This document shows positions 8,884 to 17,077 of a DNA stretch of 64,000 nt, piece by piece. The notes beneath the pieces were generated by a model. It did not search any database and had not been told where the DNA came from. It saw nothing but the letters and a program-made list of their open reading frames with translations. Origin of the DNA: Lentzea tibetensis (GTDB taxonomy: Bacteria > Actinomycetota > Actinomycetes > Mycobacteriales > Pseudonocardiaceae); NCBI RefSeq assembly GCF_007845675.1, contig NZ_VOBR01000029.1, positions 62,001-126,000 of the forward strand, read 5' to 3'. Numbering within the stretch: the first letter of the stretch is position 1; every line of letters starts with the position of its first letter. The position numbers and the translations under genes were made by a program.

Positions 8884-9045
8884 TCACGGCGCGGGAGCCG
8901 CCGAGCTGGTCAGCGGGCACGGGCGTTCGGTGACCAGCGGGGTGCTCGGCGGGGGAGCGGACCTGCTGATCTGCACCGGCTCGTCCTGGTGGTCCACACC
9001 GCAGCCGGTGAGGACGAGTGCGGCGGCCAGCATCACCCAGCGCAC
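8884..9045 (-). CDS. Small lipoprotein, two-component-associated
   Basis: 53 residues from GTG 9045, overlapping the histidine kinase stop by 13 bp. After a short hydrophobic stretch comes a lipobox LTGC, so the mature protein is a lipidated ~38-residue peptide rich in Ser, Pro and Thr with one further Cys. Its position directly after the sensor kinase suggests co-expression and perhaps a role in sensing at the outer face of the membrane. The function is unknown. A gene this small could be missed or be non-functional, but the lipobox supports it. Confidence 0.6.
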   Translation of the reverse strand: MRWVMLAAALVLTGCGVDHQDEPVQISRSAPPPSTPLVTERPCPLTSSAAPAP

Positions 9046-10367
9046 GGCAGCTCCACCACGAACCGGGCGCCGCCGGGGTCGCGGTCCTGCACCCACACGC
9101 ACCCGCCGTGCCGCTTCACGTGCTCGCTGACGAGCGCGAGCCCCAGCCCGCTGCCCGACTCGCCGCCCCTGGTGCCGCGCGCGAACCGCTCGAAGATGCG
9201 TTCCCGCAGCTCTGCGGGCACGCCGGGGCCCGCGTCGTCGACCTCGAGCCGGGCGACGCCGTCCCCGCGCAGCACGGCGAGCCGCACCGGGCCGCCCGCG
9301 TGGCGCTCGGCGTTGTCGAGCAGGTTGGTCAGCACCCGGTCCAACCGGCGCCGGTCGGCCACCACCACGACCGGAGGTTCGGACACCTCGATCGGCACCT
9401 CCGACAGCTGCGGCCGGGTGGCGACCACGTTGCGCACCAGCGCACCCAGGTCGACCTCCTCGCGGGTCCGGTCGTCGGTCTGGTCGTCGCGCGAGATCTC
9501 CAGCAGGTCCACGACCATCCGGGAGAACCGGTCGACCTCGGACGTCAGCAGCTCCAGCGCGCGGCCCGCCGGACCGGGCAGCAGCGACAGCCTGCGCCGC
9601 AGCACCTCACCGGCGTTGACCATGGTCGTCAGCGGCGACCGCAGCTCGTGCGACACGTCGCTGGCGAACCGCGCGTCGCGGCGCACCCGTTGTTCCAGCG
9701 CCTCGGCCGTCGAGTTGAACGTCGCGGCGAGCGTCGCGAGGTGGGGGTCGCCCTGCTCCGGCAGCCTGGCCTGCAGGTCGCCGCCCGCGATGCGGGTCGC
9801 GGCGCTGTTCAGCTCGCTCAACGGCCGCAGCGCACGCCTGCTCGCCCACGACCCCAGCACGGCCCCGAGCAGGGCGCTCGCGACCGTCCCGGCGATCAGC
9901 AGGCTGCTGATGTAGTGGAACGCCCGGTCCAGCTGCTCCAGCGGGAACAGCTCGACGTACACGGAGTTGGCGACCGGCATCGTCACCGCGATCACCGGCA
10001 GGTCCTTCACGACGGTCCGCTGCCGCGCCGCGACCCCCTCGCGCCCGAGGTCGACCAGTCGTGACGGCAGGTCGTCGACGCGCACCGGACGTCCGGCGGT
10101 GAGCAGGTTCCCCGGTCGCAGCACGAGGATGCTGGAGTCCGGCCCGGTGGTGAGACCGGTCAGCAGCTCGTCGAGCCCGGTCGAGTCGAGCGACTTCTCC
10201 ACCAGCCGCACGTTGACCTCGGCCTGCCGCACCGCGCTGCCCTCGCGCTGGCGGATCATGTAGCCGGACGCGAGGTTCCACGTCGCCGTCGCGAGCACGG
10301 CCGTGACCAGCAGCGAACCGAACCCGAGGATGATCGCGACCCGCCAGTGCAGCGAAATGCGCCTCAT
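9033..10367 (-). CDS. Sensor histidine kinase (HAMP-HisKA-HATPase)
   Basis: 444 residues from ATG 10367, overlapping the response regulator stop by 4 bp. It has one N-terminal helix, an extracellular domain of about 120 residues, and a second helix near residue 160. A HAMP linker follows, then an H-box FASDVSHELRSPLTTM, the N-box LTNLLDNAERHAGG and G-boxes DDAGPGVP and SGSGLGLALV. This is the classical OmpR-class kinase architecture. The extracellular domain gives no recognisable ligand motif. Signal and target genes are unknown. Confidence 0.95.
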   Translation of the reverse strand: MRRISLHWRVAIILGFGSLLVTAVLATATWNLASGYMIRQREGSAVRQAEVNVRLVEKSLDSTGLDELLTGLTTGPDSSILVLRPGNLLTAGRPVRVDDLPSRLVDLGREGVAARQRTVVKDLPVIAVTMPVANSVYVELFPLEQLDRAFHYISSLLIAGTVASALLGAVLGSWASRRALRPLSELNSAATRIAGGDLQARLPEQGDPHLATLAATFNSTAEALEQRVRRDARFASDVSHELRSPLTTMVNAGEVLRRRLSLLPGPAGRALELLTSEVDRFSRMVVDLLEISRDDQTDDRTREEVDLGALVRNVVATRPQLSEVPIEVSEPPVVVVADRRRLDRVLTNLLDNAERHAGGPVRLAVLRGDGVARLEVDDAGPGVPAELRERIFERFARGTRGGESGSGLGLALVSEHVKRHGGCVWVQDRDPGGARFVVELPCAG

Positions 10368-11041
10368 GTGTGGATCCGATATCCGGCACCGCGCACGGTG
10401 AGCACGACGGCGGGGTCGTCCGGGTTGGGCTCGATCTTGCGGCGCAACCTGCGGATGTGCACGTCCAGCAGCCGGGTGTCGCCGAAGTAGTCGTAGCCCC
10501 ACACGCGTTGCAGCAGCTGCTCGCGCGACACGATCCGCCCCGCGGCGCCCGCGAGCTCGACGAGCAGCCGGAACTCGGTGCGCGTCAGGTGCACCTCTGC
10601 CCCGGCCCGGTGCACCAGGCCCTCCTGGGTGCGGATCTCGATGTCACCGATCCTCAGCGTGTCCCCGGCCCGGCCGGGCCCGCGTCTCCTGAGCAACGCG
10701 CGGATGCGCGCCGCCAGCACACTGGCCATGAGTGGTTTGGTGACGTAGTCGTCCGCGCCCGCTTCGAGCCCGGCGATCACGTCCTGCGCGTCGGCCCGCG
10801 CGGTCACCACGATGATCGGCAGATCACCGCGCGACCGGAGCGTCCGGCACACCTCGAGACCGTCCACACCGGGCAGCCCGAGGTCGAGCAGCACGACGTC
10901 GAACGCCTCGTTGTCGAGTCGTCGCAAGGCCTGTTCGCCGGACGACGCGTCTTCGACGTCGAAACCCTCGTCGCCGAGTGCCAGGCCGAGGGCCTGCCGG
11001 ATGCGCTCGTCGTCCTCGACGAGCAAGATCCGCACCTGCAT
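10364..11041 (-). CDS. OmpR/PhoB-family response regulator
   Basis: 225 residues: receiver domain (VRILLVEDDERIR, D of VVLLDLGLPG, T and K of VVTARAD and YVTKPL) and C-terminal winged helix (HLTRTEFRLLVELAG...DVHIRRLRRKIE...VRGAGYRI). ATG 11041 is chosen because AAGGTGGAG lies nine bases upstream; a GTG at 11056 has no ribosome site. It is coupled to the kinase downstream. Confidence 0.95.
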   Translation of the reverse strand: MQVRILLVEDDERIRQALGLALGDEGFDVEDASSGEQALRRLDNEAFDVVLLDLGLPGVDGLEVCRTLRSRGDLPIIVVTARADAQDVIAGLEAGADDYVTKPLMASVLAARIRALLRRRGPGRAGDTLRIGDIEIRTQEGLVHRAGAEVHLTRTEFRLLVELAGAAGRIVSREQLLQRVWGYDYFGDTRLLDVHIRRLRRKIEPNPDDPAVVLTVRGAGYRIHT

Positions 11042-11161
11042 GGTCGCCGACTCCACCTTGTGCGAGCCGCGGCGGCGGCCTTCACACAGTGGTGCTCACC
11101 AGTCTCAAAATCAAGACTGCAATTGGTTCAGCCGGGCGTGGCCGGTACGCGAAATTTCTCC

Positions 11162-12469
11162 TCAGGACTGCAGCACGGCCTCCACCTCGTAGGTCGACTC
11201 CGTGCCCATTCCGGTGGTCGTCTTCAACGTCAACCGCACCACGGGTGCCTGCCCCGTCAGGTCGAGCGTGCCGCCGACCTCCGCGTGCGCGGCCGTGAGC
11301 CCGCTTCCCGCGTCCCGGCTACCAGCGAGGACGTGCACCGGTCCGGTGTTCAGCACCTTGCCGGTGATGGGGAAGACGTCGTCGCGCGCGTCCGGCGGGT
11401 CGTACACGAACGCCCCGTCCTCGCGGGCGTCGATGACGAACACGGCCGCCGCGAACCGGCTGCGCGCCGATGCCTCGAACTGCTCGCTGCCCGCCTTCGC
11501 CTTGAACGACGTGATGGTCCGGATGGTGTACCGCGTGCCCTTGACGTCCGGCGGCGGAGCAGGCTGTTCGCTCTCGCCGAACGCCGGGTCGATCGGCGAC
11601 GACACTTGCGCCTCGGGGTCGTCGGACACCAGCACCGCTGTGAACGTCGCGGTGAACGTGCCGGGCGTGCTCAGCCCGCTCAACGCCAGTCCCTGCAGGC
11701 TCAGCGTGCCTTCCTGCCGCTGCTCGGTGGCGCGGAACCGCACGTCGCCCGCGTTCGGCTGGTACGCGACGGCCAGCAGCCCGGACGTGGCGGTGAACGT
11801 GTTCGCCGACTGGTCCAGTGGAGGAGGAGGGCTGAGCGGCGTGAGCGTGTGCTCGCCGCCGGACTCGCGGACGGTCGCCACCGGCTTGTCCGCACCCTTG
11901 CCGAAGCACGTCCCGTTGGTGCCGAACCAGATGGCGCCCGGCTTCGGCGTCCCCATCGGGAACCCCACCTTCATGCACCACTCGTACGGCTGCCCGTCCG
12001 TCGCCTTCCGGATCCGCAGCTCACCCTGCAGCTCGAACGGGTCACCGCCGATCGCACTGCCGCGCACCGTCACCGTGTACGCCCCGAGCCGCACCGGCGG
12101 ATCGCCGCGCAGCGCGATGACGACGGACGCGATCGACGCCGACGCCGCCAGCGCCACGATCACGCCGATCACCCACATCGCCCGCGGCGACCAGCCGGTG
12201 ATCGTGTTGTGGTCGCCGGTGATCACCGGCGCGTTGATCGTGCCCTGCACGCCTCGTTCGCCGACCATGCCCGCCGCCTGCTCGGACCGCTGGCGCAGCG
12301 CGGCGACGCCGAGCACCACACCCGTCACCCCGAAGATCACCGCGGCGACGCCGGCCAGCACGCTCGACGCGCTGTCCTTGTCCTGCAGGGAGAGGCCGGA
12401 CAGGTACCAGACCCATCCACCGAGGCCCAGCGCGAGCAGGACGCACACGACGGCGATCGCGACCTTCAA
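11162..12469 (-). CDS. Unknown membrane protein with GDHNTI motif
   Basis: 435 residues from a TTG start at 12469, supported by GGAGG seven bases upstream. Two N-terminal helices (residues ~3-25 and ~35-60) are followed by a stretch QGTINAPVITGDHNTITG, a third helix near residue 95-120, and a ~300-residue extracytoplasmic region without a recognised fold. That region has a Cys pair near residues 165 and 188. Short GD-x-N-T-I linkers occur next to membrane or effector domains in many bacteria, but no effector domain is visible. It lies divergent to another unknown exported protein; no function assigned. Confidence 0.75.
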   Translation of the reverse strand: MKVAIAVVCVLLALGLGGWVWYLSGLSLQDKDSASSVLAGVAAVIFGVTGVVLGVAALRQRSEQAAGMVGERGVQGTINAPVITGDHNTITGWSPRAMWVIGVIVALAASASIASVVIALRGDPPVRLGAYTVTVRGSAIGGDPFELQGELRIRKATDGQPYEWCMKVGFPMGTPKPGAIWFGTNGTCFGKGADKPVATVRESGGEHTLTPLSPPPPLDQSANTFTATSGLLAVAYQPNAGDVRFRATEQRQEGTLSLQGLALSGLSTPGTFTATFTAVLVSDDPEAQVSSPIDPAFGESEQPAPPPDVKGTRYTIRTITSFKAKAGSEQFEASARSRFAAAVFVIDAREDGAFVYDPPDARDDVFPITGKVLNTGPVHVLAGSRDAGSGLTAAHAEVGGTLDLTGQAPVVRLTLKTTTGMGTESTYEVEAVLQS

Positions 12470-12597
12470 CCGGCACCTCCTCGCGGCAGGCTTTCCTGAC
12501 TTTCCCCGCGAGGCCGCTGATCGTTACGCCCGGTGCCGTGCAACCTCCCGGCACCTCCGCACCGTCCTCACCACGAGAAGCGACGGGGGTGGGCGTG

Positions 12598-13506
12598 GTG
12601 CGGTGGAAGGCATGCGCGATAACGGTGTTGCTCGTCGTGGCGGGATGCGGCGGCAAAGCACCGCTCGGCTTGGTCCAGACGATCGCCCCGCCGGTCTGGG
12701 CCGACCCGAACTGCCCGCCCCCGGACAAGGACCCGCTCCCCGGCGGCGAGCAGGTGACCAGGGGCAGCATCCCCGACGGGTTCGCCACGACCTGGGTGCT
12801 GCGCTGCCGCACCGAGGTCCGCGAGATTCAGGGCAAGGGCGAGTGGACCATCCAGATCGCCGAACGTTCCGACACCAACGCGCAGGAGCTGGTCGACCAG
12901 CTGCGCAGGCCGTCCGACGGCCCGACCGCCAGCGCGTGCACGATGGAGTTGGTGGTGCCGCCGTACTTCCTGCTGGTCGACGCGGCCGGAAGGGCGGTTC
13001 TGCCCCAGGTGCCGGTCGACTCGTGCGGCAAGCCGCGGATCGAGGCGCGCAAGGCGTTGGAGGCGCTGCCGTTCCGCACGATCGCGGAGACGCCGGTGGT
13101 GCAGGTGCAGAGCCAGCAGTCGATGGACGCCGGGTGCTCGGAGTCGTACAAGGACCTCATCGCGATCGAGGCGAGCAGCGCTGAGCCGGGGCCGGCGACG
13201 CCGATCTGGCGGACCGCGGTCGGCGCGATCGGCGTCTGCGTCTACGAGACTCAGCAGGAGGTCGGGAAGTTCGTCGCGGGACACACGATCAGGGACGACG
13301 CTGCCAAGTCGCTGCTGGCCGCACTCGACAACGCCGTCCCCGCCGCCGTGTGCACCGCGCAGCACACGAAGTTCGCTCTGCTCAGCGTTCCGGGCGAGGC
13401 GACATCCGTCGTGGTCGAGCTCGACGGATGTCGCCGTCTCCTGCGGCCCGACCAGACGGTCGGTCAGCTCGACGAGTCCGTGATCGCGATGATCAGAACG
13501 ACGTGA
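12598..13506 (+). CDS. Unknown lipoprotein
   Basis: 302 residues from GTG 12598 (GTG 12595 is also possible), with GGGGGTGG as ribosome site. The hydrophobic leader VRWKACAITVLLVVAGCGG ends in a lipobox VAGC, so it is a lipid-anchored surface protein. The mature part contains several Cys and no motif I recognise. It is divergent from the unknown membrane protein on the minus strand and convergent with the GH64 glucanase, overlapping its end by 14 bp. The two unknowns may belong together (inference). Confidence 0.8.
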   Translation: MRWKACAITVLLVVAGCGGKAPLGLVQTIAPPVWADPNCPPPDKDPLPGGEQVTRGSIPDGFATTWVLRCRTEVREIQGKGEWTIQIAERSDTNAQELVDQLRRPSDGPTASACTMELVVPPYFLLVDAAGRAVLPQVPVDSCGKPRIEARKALEALPFRTIAETPVVQVQSQQSMDAGCSESYKDLIAIEASSAEPGPATPIWRTAVGAIGVCVYETQQEVGKFVAGHTIRDDAAKSLLAALDNAVPAAVCTAQHTKFALLSVPGEATSVVVELDGCRRLLRPDQTVGQLDESVIAMIRTT

Positions 13507-14674
13507 GCGTCACCTTCGCCGCCCGCGGGTTCGGGTCGTGCACGAGCGACTCGAAGTGGCCGACGTCGTCGAACGCGAACCCGTACGCCTTACCGTCCAC
13601 CATGTTCTGGTGGATGATCTTCGAGTAGTGGTTGGTGGTCGCCCGCGTGTAGAACTGGCTGGGGTTGGTCGTCGGCTGGGTGTGCAGGAAGCCCAGCGTC
13701 GACCGGTTCAGCGCCGCGCACAGCGAACGCGAGATCGCCCCGATGTCGTTGTTCGGCGCGGCCAGCCTGCCGTCGCAGTTGAAGATGTCGCGGCTCGACG
13801 GCTGCTGGAACGACGCGACGTGCCCACCGGAGGTGTTGGTGAAGTTGAGGACGCCACCGCTGGTGCGGCCGGTGAACCGGACACCGGGCTGGTTCTCGTA
13901 GGGCACGACGGTCAGCGGCTGCGACTGGTAGGTCGACCACGCGCCGGCGACGTAGCTGTTGAAGTAGTTGGCGTTGAACACACCCGCGTCCAGGCCCTTG
14001 CTCGGGTTCAGCACGCGCAGCCTTTGGCCGCCCGCGCTGTACACGAGACGGGCCCAGTCGCCGCCGAGCGCCTGGTGCTGGTCGAAGATCCGGTTGCGGC
14101 CGCCGGACACGAGCTGACCGGTCCGCTTCACGGCGCCGGTGCCGGTCGTCACCTCGACCGCGTGCGGGACGCTGAACATGTCGACCTGCGAGCTGTTCAG
14201 CCACAGACCGCCGTTGTCGTAGGTGAACTCGCTCCAGTCGAACAGGATGTCGCGGTTCGCGTCACCCGCCGCCCACGGCGCGGGCTGCACCAGGTTGCCG
14301 CCGGGCACGAGGAAGAACTTCAGCTTCTGCCCGAACGACATGTACATCCGGCCACCGGCCAGACCGAGCGGGATCTGCAGCGTCCTGCTGCCGCCGTTGC
14401 CGGGACCGGGTATCGACGCGTCCGGCGCGGGACTCGGTGGGATCGCGCCGCCGGTCCACGGCGTGAACCCGCCGCTCGCGTTCAGGTAGCCGGCCCTGCC
14501 GTTCAGGATGCCGGTGACGTACAGGTACACCGCGTCGCCGCGGCCGGAGTTGTTCTGGACGGTCAGCGGCAACATGCTCGGCGGTGCCGCCTGTGCCGAC
14601 GGTGCTGACAACGTTGCCAGTCCGACGAGGACGGACACGATCAGCGTCATGGCTGACCGGAAGTGCTTGCGCAC
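13493..14674 (-). CDS. Secreted GH64 endo-beta-1,3-glucanase
   Basis: 393 residues from GTG 14674 with GAGGAG upstream. A Sec signal peptide is clear (MRKHFRSAMTLIVSVLVGLA..., cleavage after SAQA). The mature protein has the GH64 (thaumatin-like beta-1,3-glucanase) pattern: an N-terminal barrel with VQNNSGRGDAVYLYVTG and GGRMYMSFGQKLKFF, then FDWSEFTYDN and YGFAFDDVGHFES. GH64 enzymes release laminaripentaose from beta-1,3-glucan such as fungal walls. No carbohydrate-binding module is attached. A LacI-type operator lies 30 bp upstream, so induction by glucan fragments is likely. Confidence 0.9.
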   Translation of the reverse strand: MRKHFRSAMTLIVSVLVGLATLSAPSAQAAPPSMLPLTVQNNSGRGDAVYLYVTGILNGRAGYLNASGGFTPWTGGAIPPSPAPDASIPGPGNGGSRTLQIPLGLAGGRMYMSFGQKLKFFLVPGGNLVQPAPWAAGDANRDILFDWSEFTYDNGGLWLNSSQVDMFSVPHAVEVTTGTGAVKRTGQLVSGGRNRIFDQHQALGGDWARLVYSAGGQRLRVLNPSKGLDAGVFNANYFNSYVAGAWSTYQSQPLTVVPYENQPGVRFTGRTSGGVLNFTNTSGGHVASFQQPSSRDIFNCDGRLAAPNNDIGAISRSLCAALNRSTLGFLHTQPTTNPSQFYTRATTNHYSKIIHQNMVDGKAYGFAFDDVGHFESLVHDPNPRAAKVTLTSF

Positions 14675-14703
14675 AGCATCTCCTCACGAGGCAGGGGGCA
14701 GTG

Positions 14704-14717
14704 TGAGAGCGCTCTCA
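14704..14717. promoter_or_regulatory. LacI/CebR-type operator
   Basis: TGAGAGCGCTCTCA is a perfect 14-bp palindrome. It differs only at symmetric positions from the TGGGAGCGCTCCCA site of the actinobacterial glucan/cellobiose repressors CebR and CelR. It lies between the divergent GH64 glucanase and sugar dehydrogenase genes and can control both. No LacI-family gene is in the window, so the regulator must be encoded elsewhere. Confidence 0.8.
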
Positions 14718-14765
14718 TAGTCCGTGCCGTTGCCGTGACGTGTCAATGGGGTGAACATTCGGATC

Positions 14766-15785
14766 ATGCGCGCACTGATGGTCGACCCCGCGGACGCCGG
14801 CTCGCTCTCGCTCGACGAGGTGCCCGATCCGGTTCCTCTCGCCGGAGAACTGCTGGTCGAGGGCTTGGCCATCGGCATCTGCGGCACCGACCGCGAGATC
14901 GTCCGCGGCGAGTTCGGCACCGCGGGCCGCCTGGTGCTCGGCCACGAGTCACTGGGCCGGGTTCTCACACCGGCAGGCGACTTCGAGGTGGGCGACTACG
15001 TCGTCGGCGTCGTGCGCCGCCCGGATCCCGTGCCGTGCCCGGCGTGCTCGCGGGGCGAGTTCGACATGTGCCGCAACGGCGAGTACACCGAGCGCGGCAT
15101 CACCGGCATCGACGGCTACGGCAGCACGCTCTGGACCGTCCCGGTCGATTTCACGGTCCGCCTGGACCCGGTCCTGCACTCCGTCGGTGTGCTCGTGGAG
15201 CCGACCTCGATCGTCGTCAAGGCGTGGGAGCAGATCTCCCGCATCAGCGCGCGCAGCTGGTTCGAACCGTCCACCGTCCTGATCACCGGCGCGGGCCCGA
15301 TCGGACTGCTCGCCGCGATGATCGGCGTCAACCGCGGCCTGGACGTGCACGTGCTCGACCAGGCCACGTCAGGCCCGAAACCATCGCTCGTGGAGAGGTT
15401 GGGGGCGACCTACCACACGTCGATGCCCACCAAGCTGTTCCCGGACGTCGCGATCGAGGCGACCGGCGCGCCCCGGCTGGTGTTCGACGTGCTCGACTCG
15501 GTGGCCCGCAACGGAATCGTGTGTCTGACCGGAGTTCCCTCGGAGGAACGGCTGACCGTCGACGCCGGCCTGCTCAACCGGAACATGGTGCTGTCCAACC
15601 AGGTCGTCTTCGGCACCGTCAACTCGAACCTGTGGCACTACCGCGCCGCCGCCGAGATCCTGTCGCGAGTGGACCTCTCCTGGCTGGCCGATCTCATCAC
15701 CAGGAGAGTCCCGCTCGACGGTTTTGTCGAGGCCTTCGAGACCCGGCCTGACGACGTGAAAGTCGTGCTGGACCTGAGTGGTTGA
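14766..15785 (+). CDS. Zinc-dependent glucose/sugar dehydrogenase (MDR superfamily)
   Basis: 339 residues from ATG 14766; an in-frame GTG at 14751 would add five. Catalytic zinc site in GICGTDRE and GHESLG, structural zinc site CPACSRGEFDMC (one Cys spacing differs from the usual CxxCxxC), nucleotide fold VLITGAGPIGLLAAM. The GTAGRLVLGHESLG region and the GITGIDGYG block resemble glucose 1-dehydrogenases of the Sulfolobus GDH type. It would oxidise glucose or a related aldose to the lactone with NAD(P). Shared control with the glucanase through the palindrome at 14704 fits use of released glucose. Confidence 0.85.
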   Translation: MRALMVDPADAGSLSLDEVPDPVPLAGELLVEGLAIGICGTDREIVRGEFGTAGRLVLGHESLGRVLTPAGDFEVGDYVVGVVRRPDPVPCPACSRGEFDMCRNGEYTERGITGIDGYGSTLWTVPVDFTVRLDPVLHSVGVLVEPTSIVVKAWEQISRISARSWFEPSTVLITGAGPIGLLAAMIGVNRGLDVHVLDQATSGPKPSLVERLGATYHTSMPTKLFPDVAIEATGAPRLVFDVLDSVARNGIVCLTGVPSEERLTVDAGLLNRNMVLSNQVVFGTVNSNLWHYRAAAEILSRVDLSWLADLITRRVPLDGFVEAFETRPDDVKVVLDLSG

Positions 15786-15883
15786 AATCCGTATGTCCCA
15801 AGGACATGCAACGCGTTGACCTGCTGCTTTCGGGCGGACTTGCGGTGTCGTACGGCCGCGCTGGCCGACGAACAGTGCCGCGC

Positions 15884-17053
15884 CTAGCGGACACCGAACA
15901 AGTGGTCCAGTGCGAGCTGGTCCAGCCGCTCGTAGTGCATCCCGCGCACCGCGGCCTCCTCGACGTCGAACGCGTCGTCCGCCAGCGAAGCCAACGTCTC
16001 GTCCGGCCCGACCGTCGGCACAGCCAGACCGTCCACACGGGACGCCAGCAGAGCTTCCTGCACCTCGGGGTCGGCCCGGAACGCCCGAGCCCGCTCGGCG
16101 AAGATCAGGTAGTTCCGCATGCACCCGGCCGCGGCGGCCCACACGCCCGAGTAGTCCTCGGTCCGGGCAGGCTTGAAGTCGAAGTGCCGCGGCCCGGAGT
16201 ACCCGGCGCGCTCCAACAGGTCCACCAGGAAGAATGCGGTCTTGACGTCCCCGTTGCCGAAGCGCAGGTCCTGGTCGTAGCGGGGCCCGTTCTGGCCGTT
16301 GAGGTCGATGTGGAACAGCTTGTCCTGCCACAACGCCTGCGCGACGCCGTGCACCATCGACAGCCCGGCCATCTGCTCGTGCCCGACCTCCGGGTTGAGC
16401 CCGACGCGCGACGGTTCCTCGAGTTGCGAGATGAACCCGAGCGCGTGGCCGATCGTCGGCAGCAGGATGTCGCCGCGTGGCTCGTTCGGCTTCGGCTCGA
16501 GAGCGAACCGGATCGGATAACCCTGGTCGCGCACGTAGGAGCACAGCAGGTTGAGCGCCTCGGCGTACCGGTCCAGCGCGCAGCCGACGTCCTTGGCGGC
16601 GGGTGACTCCGCGCCCTCGCGGCCGCCCCACAGGACGTACGTGGACGCGCCGAGAGATGCGGCCAGGTCGATGTTGCGCAGCGTCTTGCGCAACGCGTAC
16701 CGGCGCACGTCCCGGTCGTTCGCGGTGAACGCGCCGTCCTTGAACACCGGGTGCGTGAACAGGTTCGTGGTGGCCATCGGCACGACCAGGCCGCAGGCGT
16801 CCAGCGCCTTGCGGAACGCGTCGACACGAGAGGAGCGTTCCGACGCGGAAGCCCCGAAGGGGATCAGGTCGTCGTCGTGGAAGCTGATGCCCCACGCACC
16901 CAGCTCCGCGAGCCGCTCCACCGCCTCGGTGGCCTCCAGTGGCTCGCGGGTCGGCAGGCCGAACGGGTCGGCGCCGCGCCAGCCGACGGTCCACAGGCCG
17001 AAGCTGAACTTGTGCTCGGGGCGAGGTGCGTAGGCGTCCACCCCCTCAGCCAA
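15884..17053 (-). CDS. xylA: Xylose isomerase
   Basis: 389 residues, the normal length of actinobacterial class I xylose isomerase. Visible motifs are [25 protein letters not shown] (catalytic His), [22 protein letters not shown] (metal-binding Glu) and [22 protein letters not shown]. It interconverts xylose/xylulose and glucose/fructose. The start used is TTG 17053; GTG 17041 is an alternative, and neither has a convincing ribosome site. It follows the GH65 gene by 24 bp on the same strand. There is no xylulokinase here, which is the usual partner. Confidence 0.95.
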   Translation of the reverse strand: MAEGVDAYAPRPEHKFSFGLWTVGWRGADPFGLPTREPLEATEAVERLAELGAWGISFHDDDLIPFGASASERSSRVDAFRKALDACGLVVPMATTNLFTHPVFKDGAFTANDRDVRRYALRKTLRNIDLAASLGASTYVLWGGREGAESPAAKDVGCALDRYAEALNLLCSYVRDQGYPIRFALEPKPNEPRGDILLPTIGHALGFISQLEEPSRVGLNPEVGHEQMAGLSMVHGVAQALWQDKLFHIDLNGQNGPRYDQDLRFGNGDVKTAFFLVDLLERAGYSGPRHFDFKPARTEDYSGVWAAAAGCMRNYLIFAERARAFRADPEVQEALLASRVDGLAVPTVGPDETLASLADDAFDVEEAAVRGMHYERLDQLALDHLFGVR

Positions 17054-17077
17054 CTTCGTGGGAGCGCGTTCCGCAAG

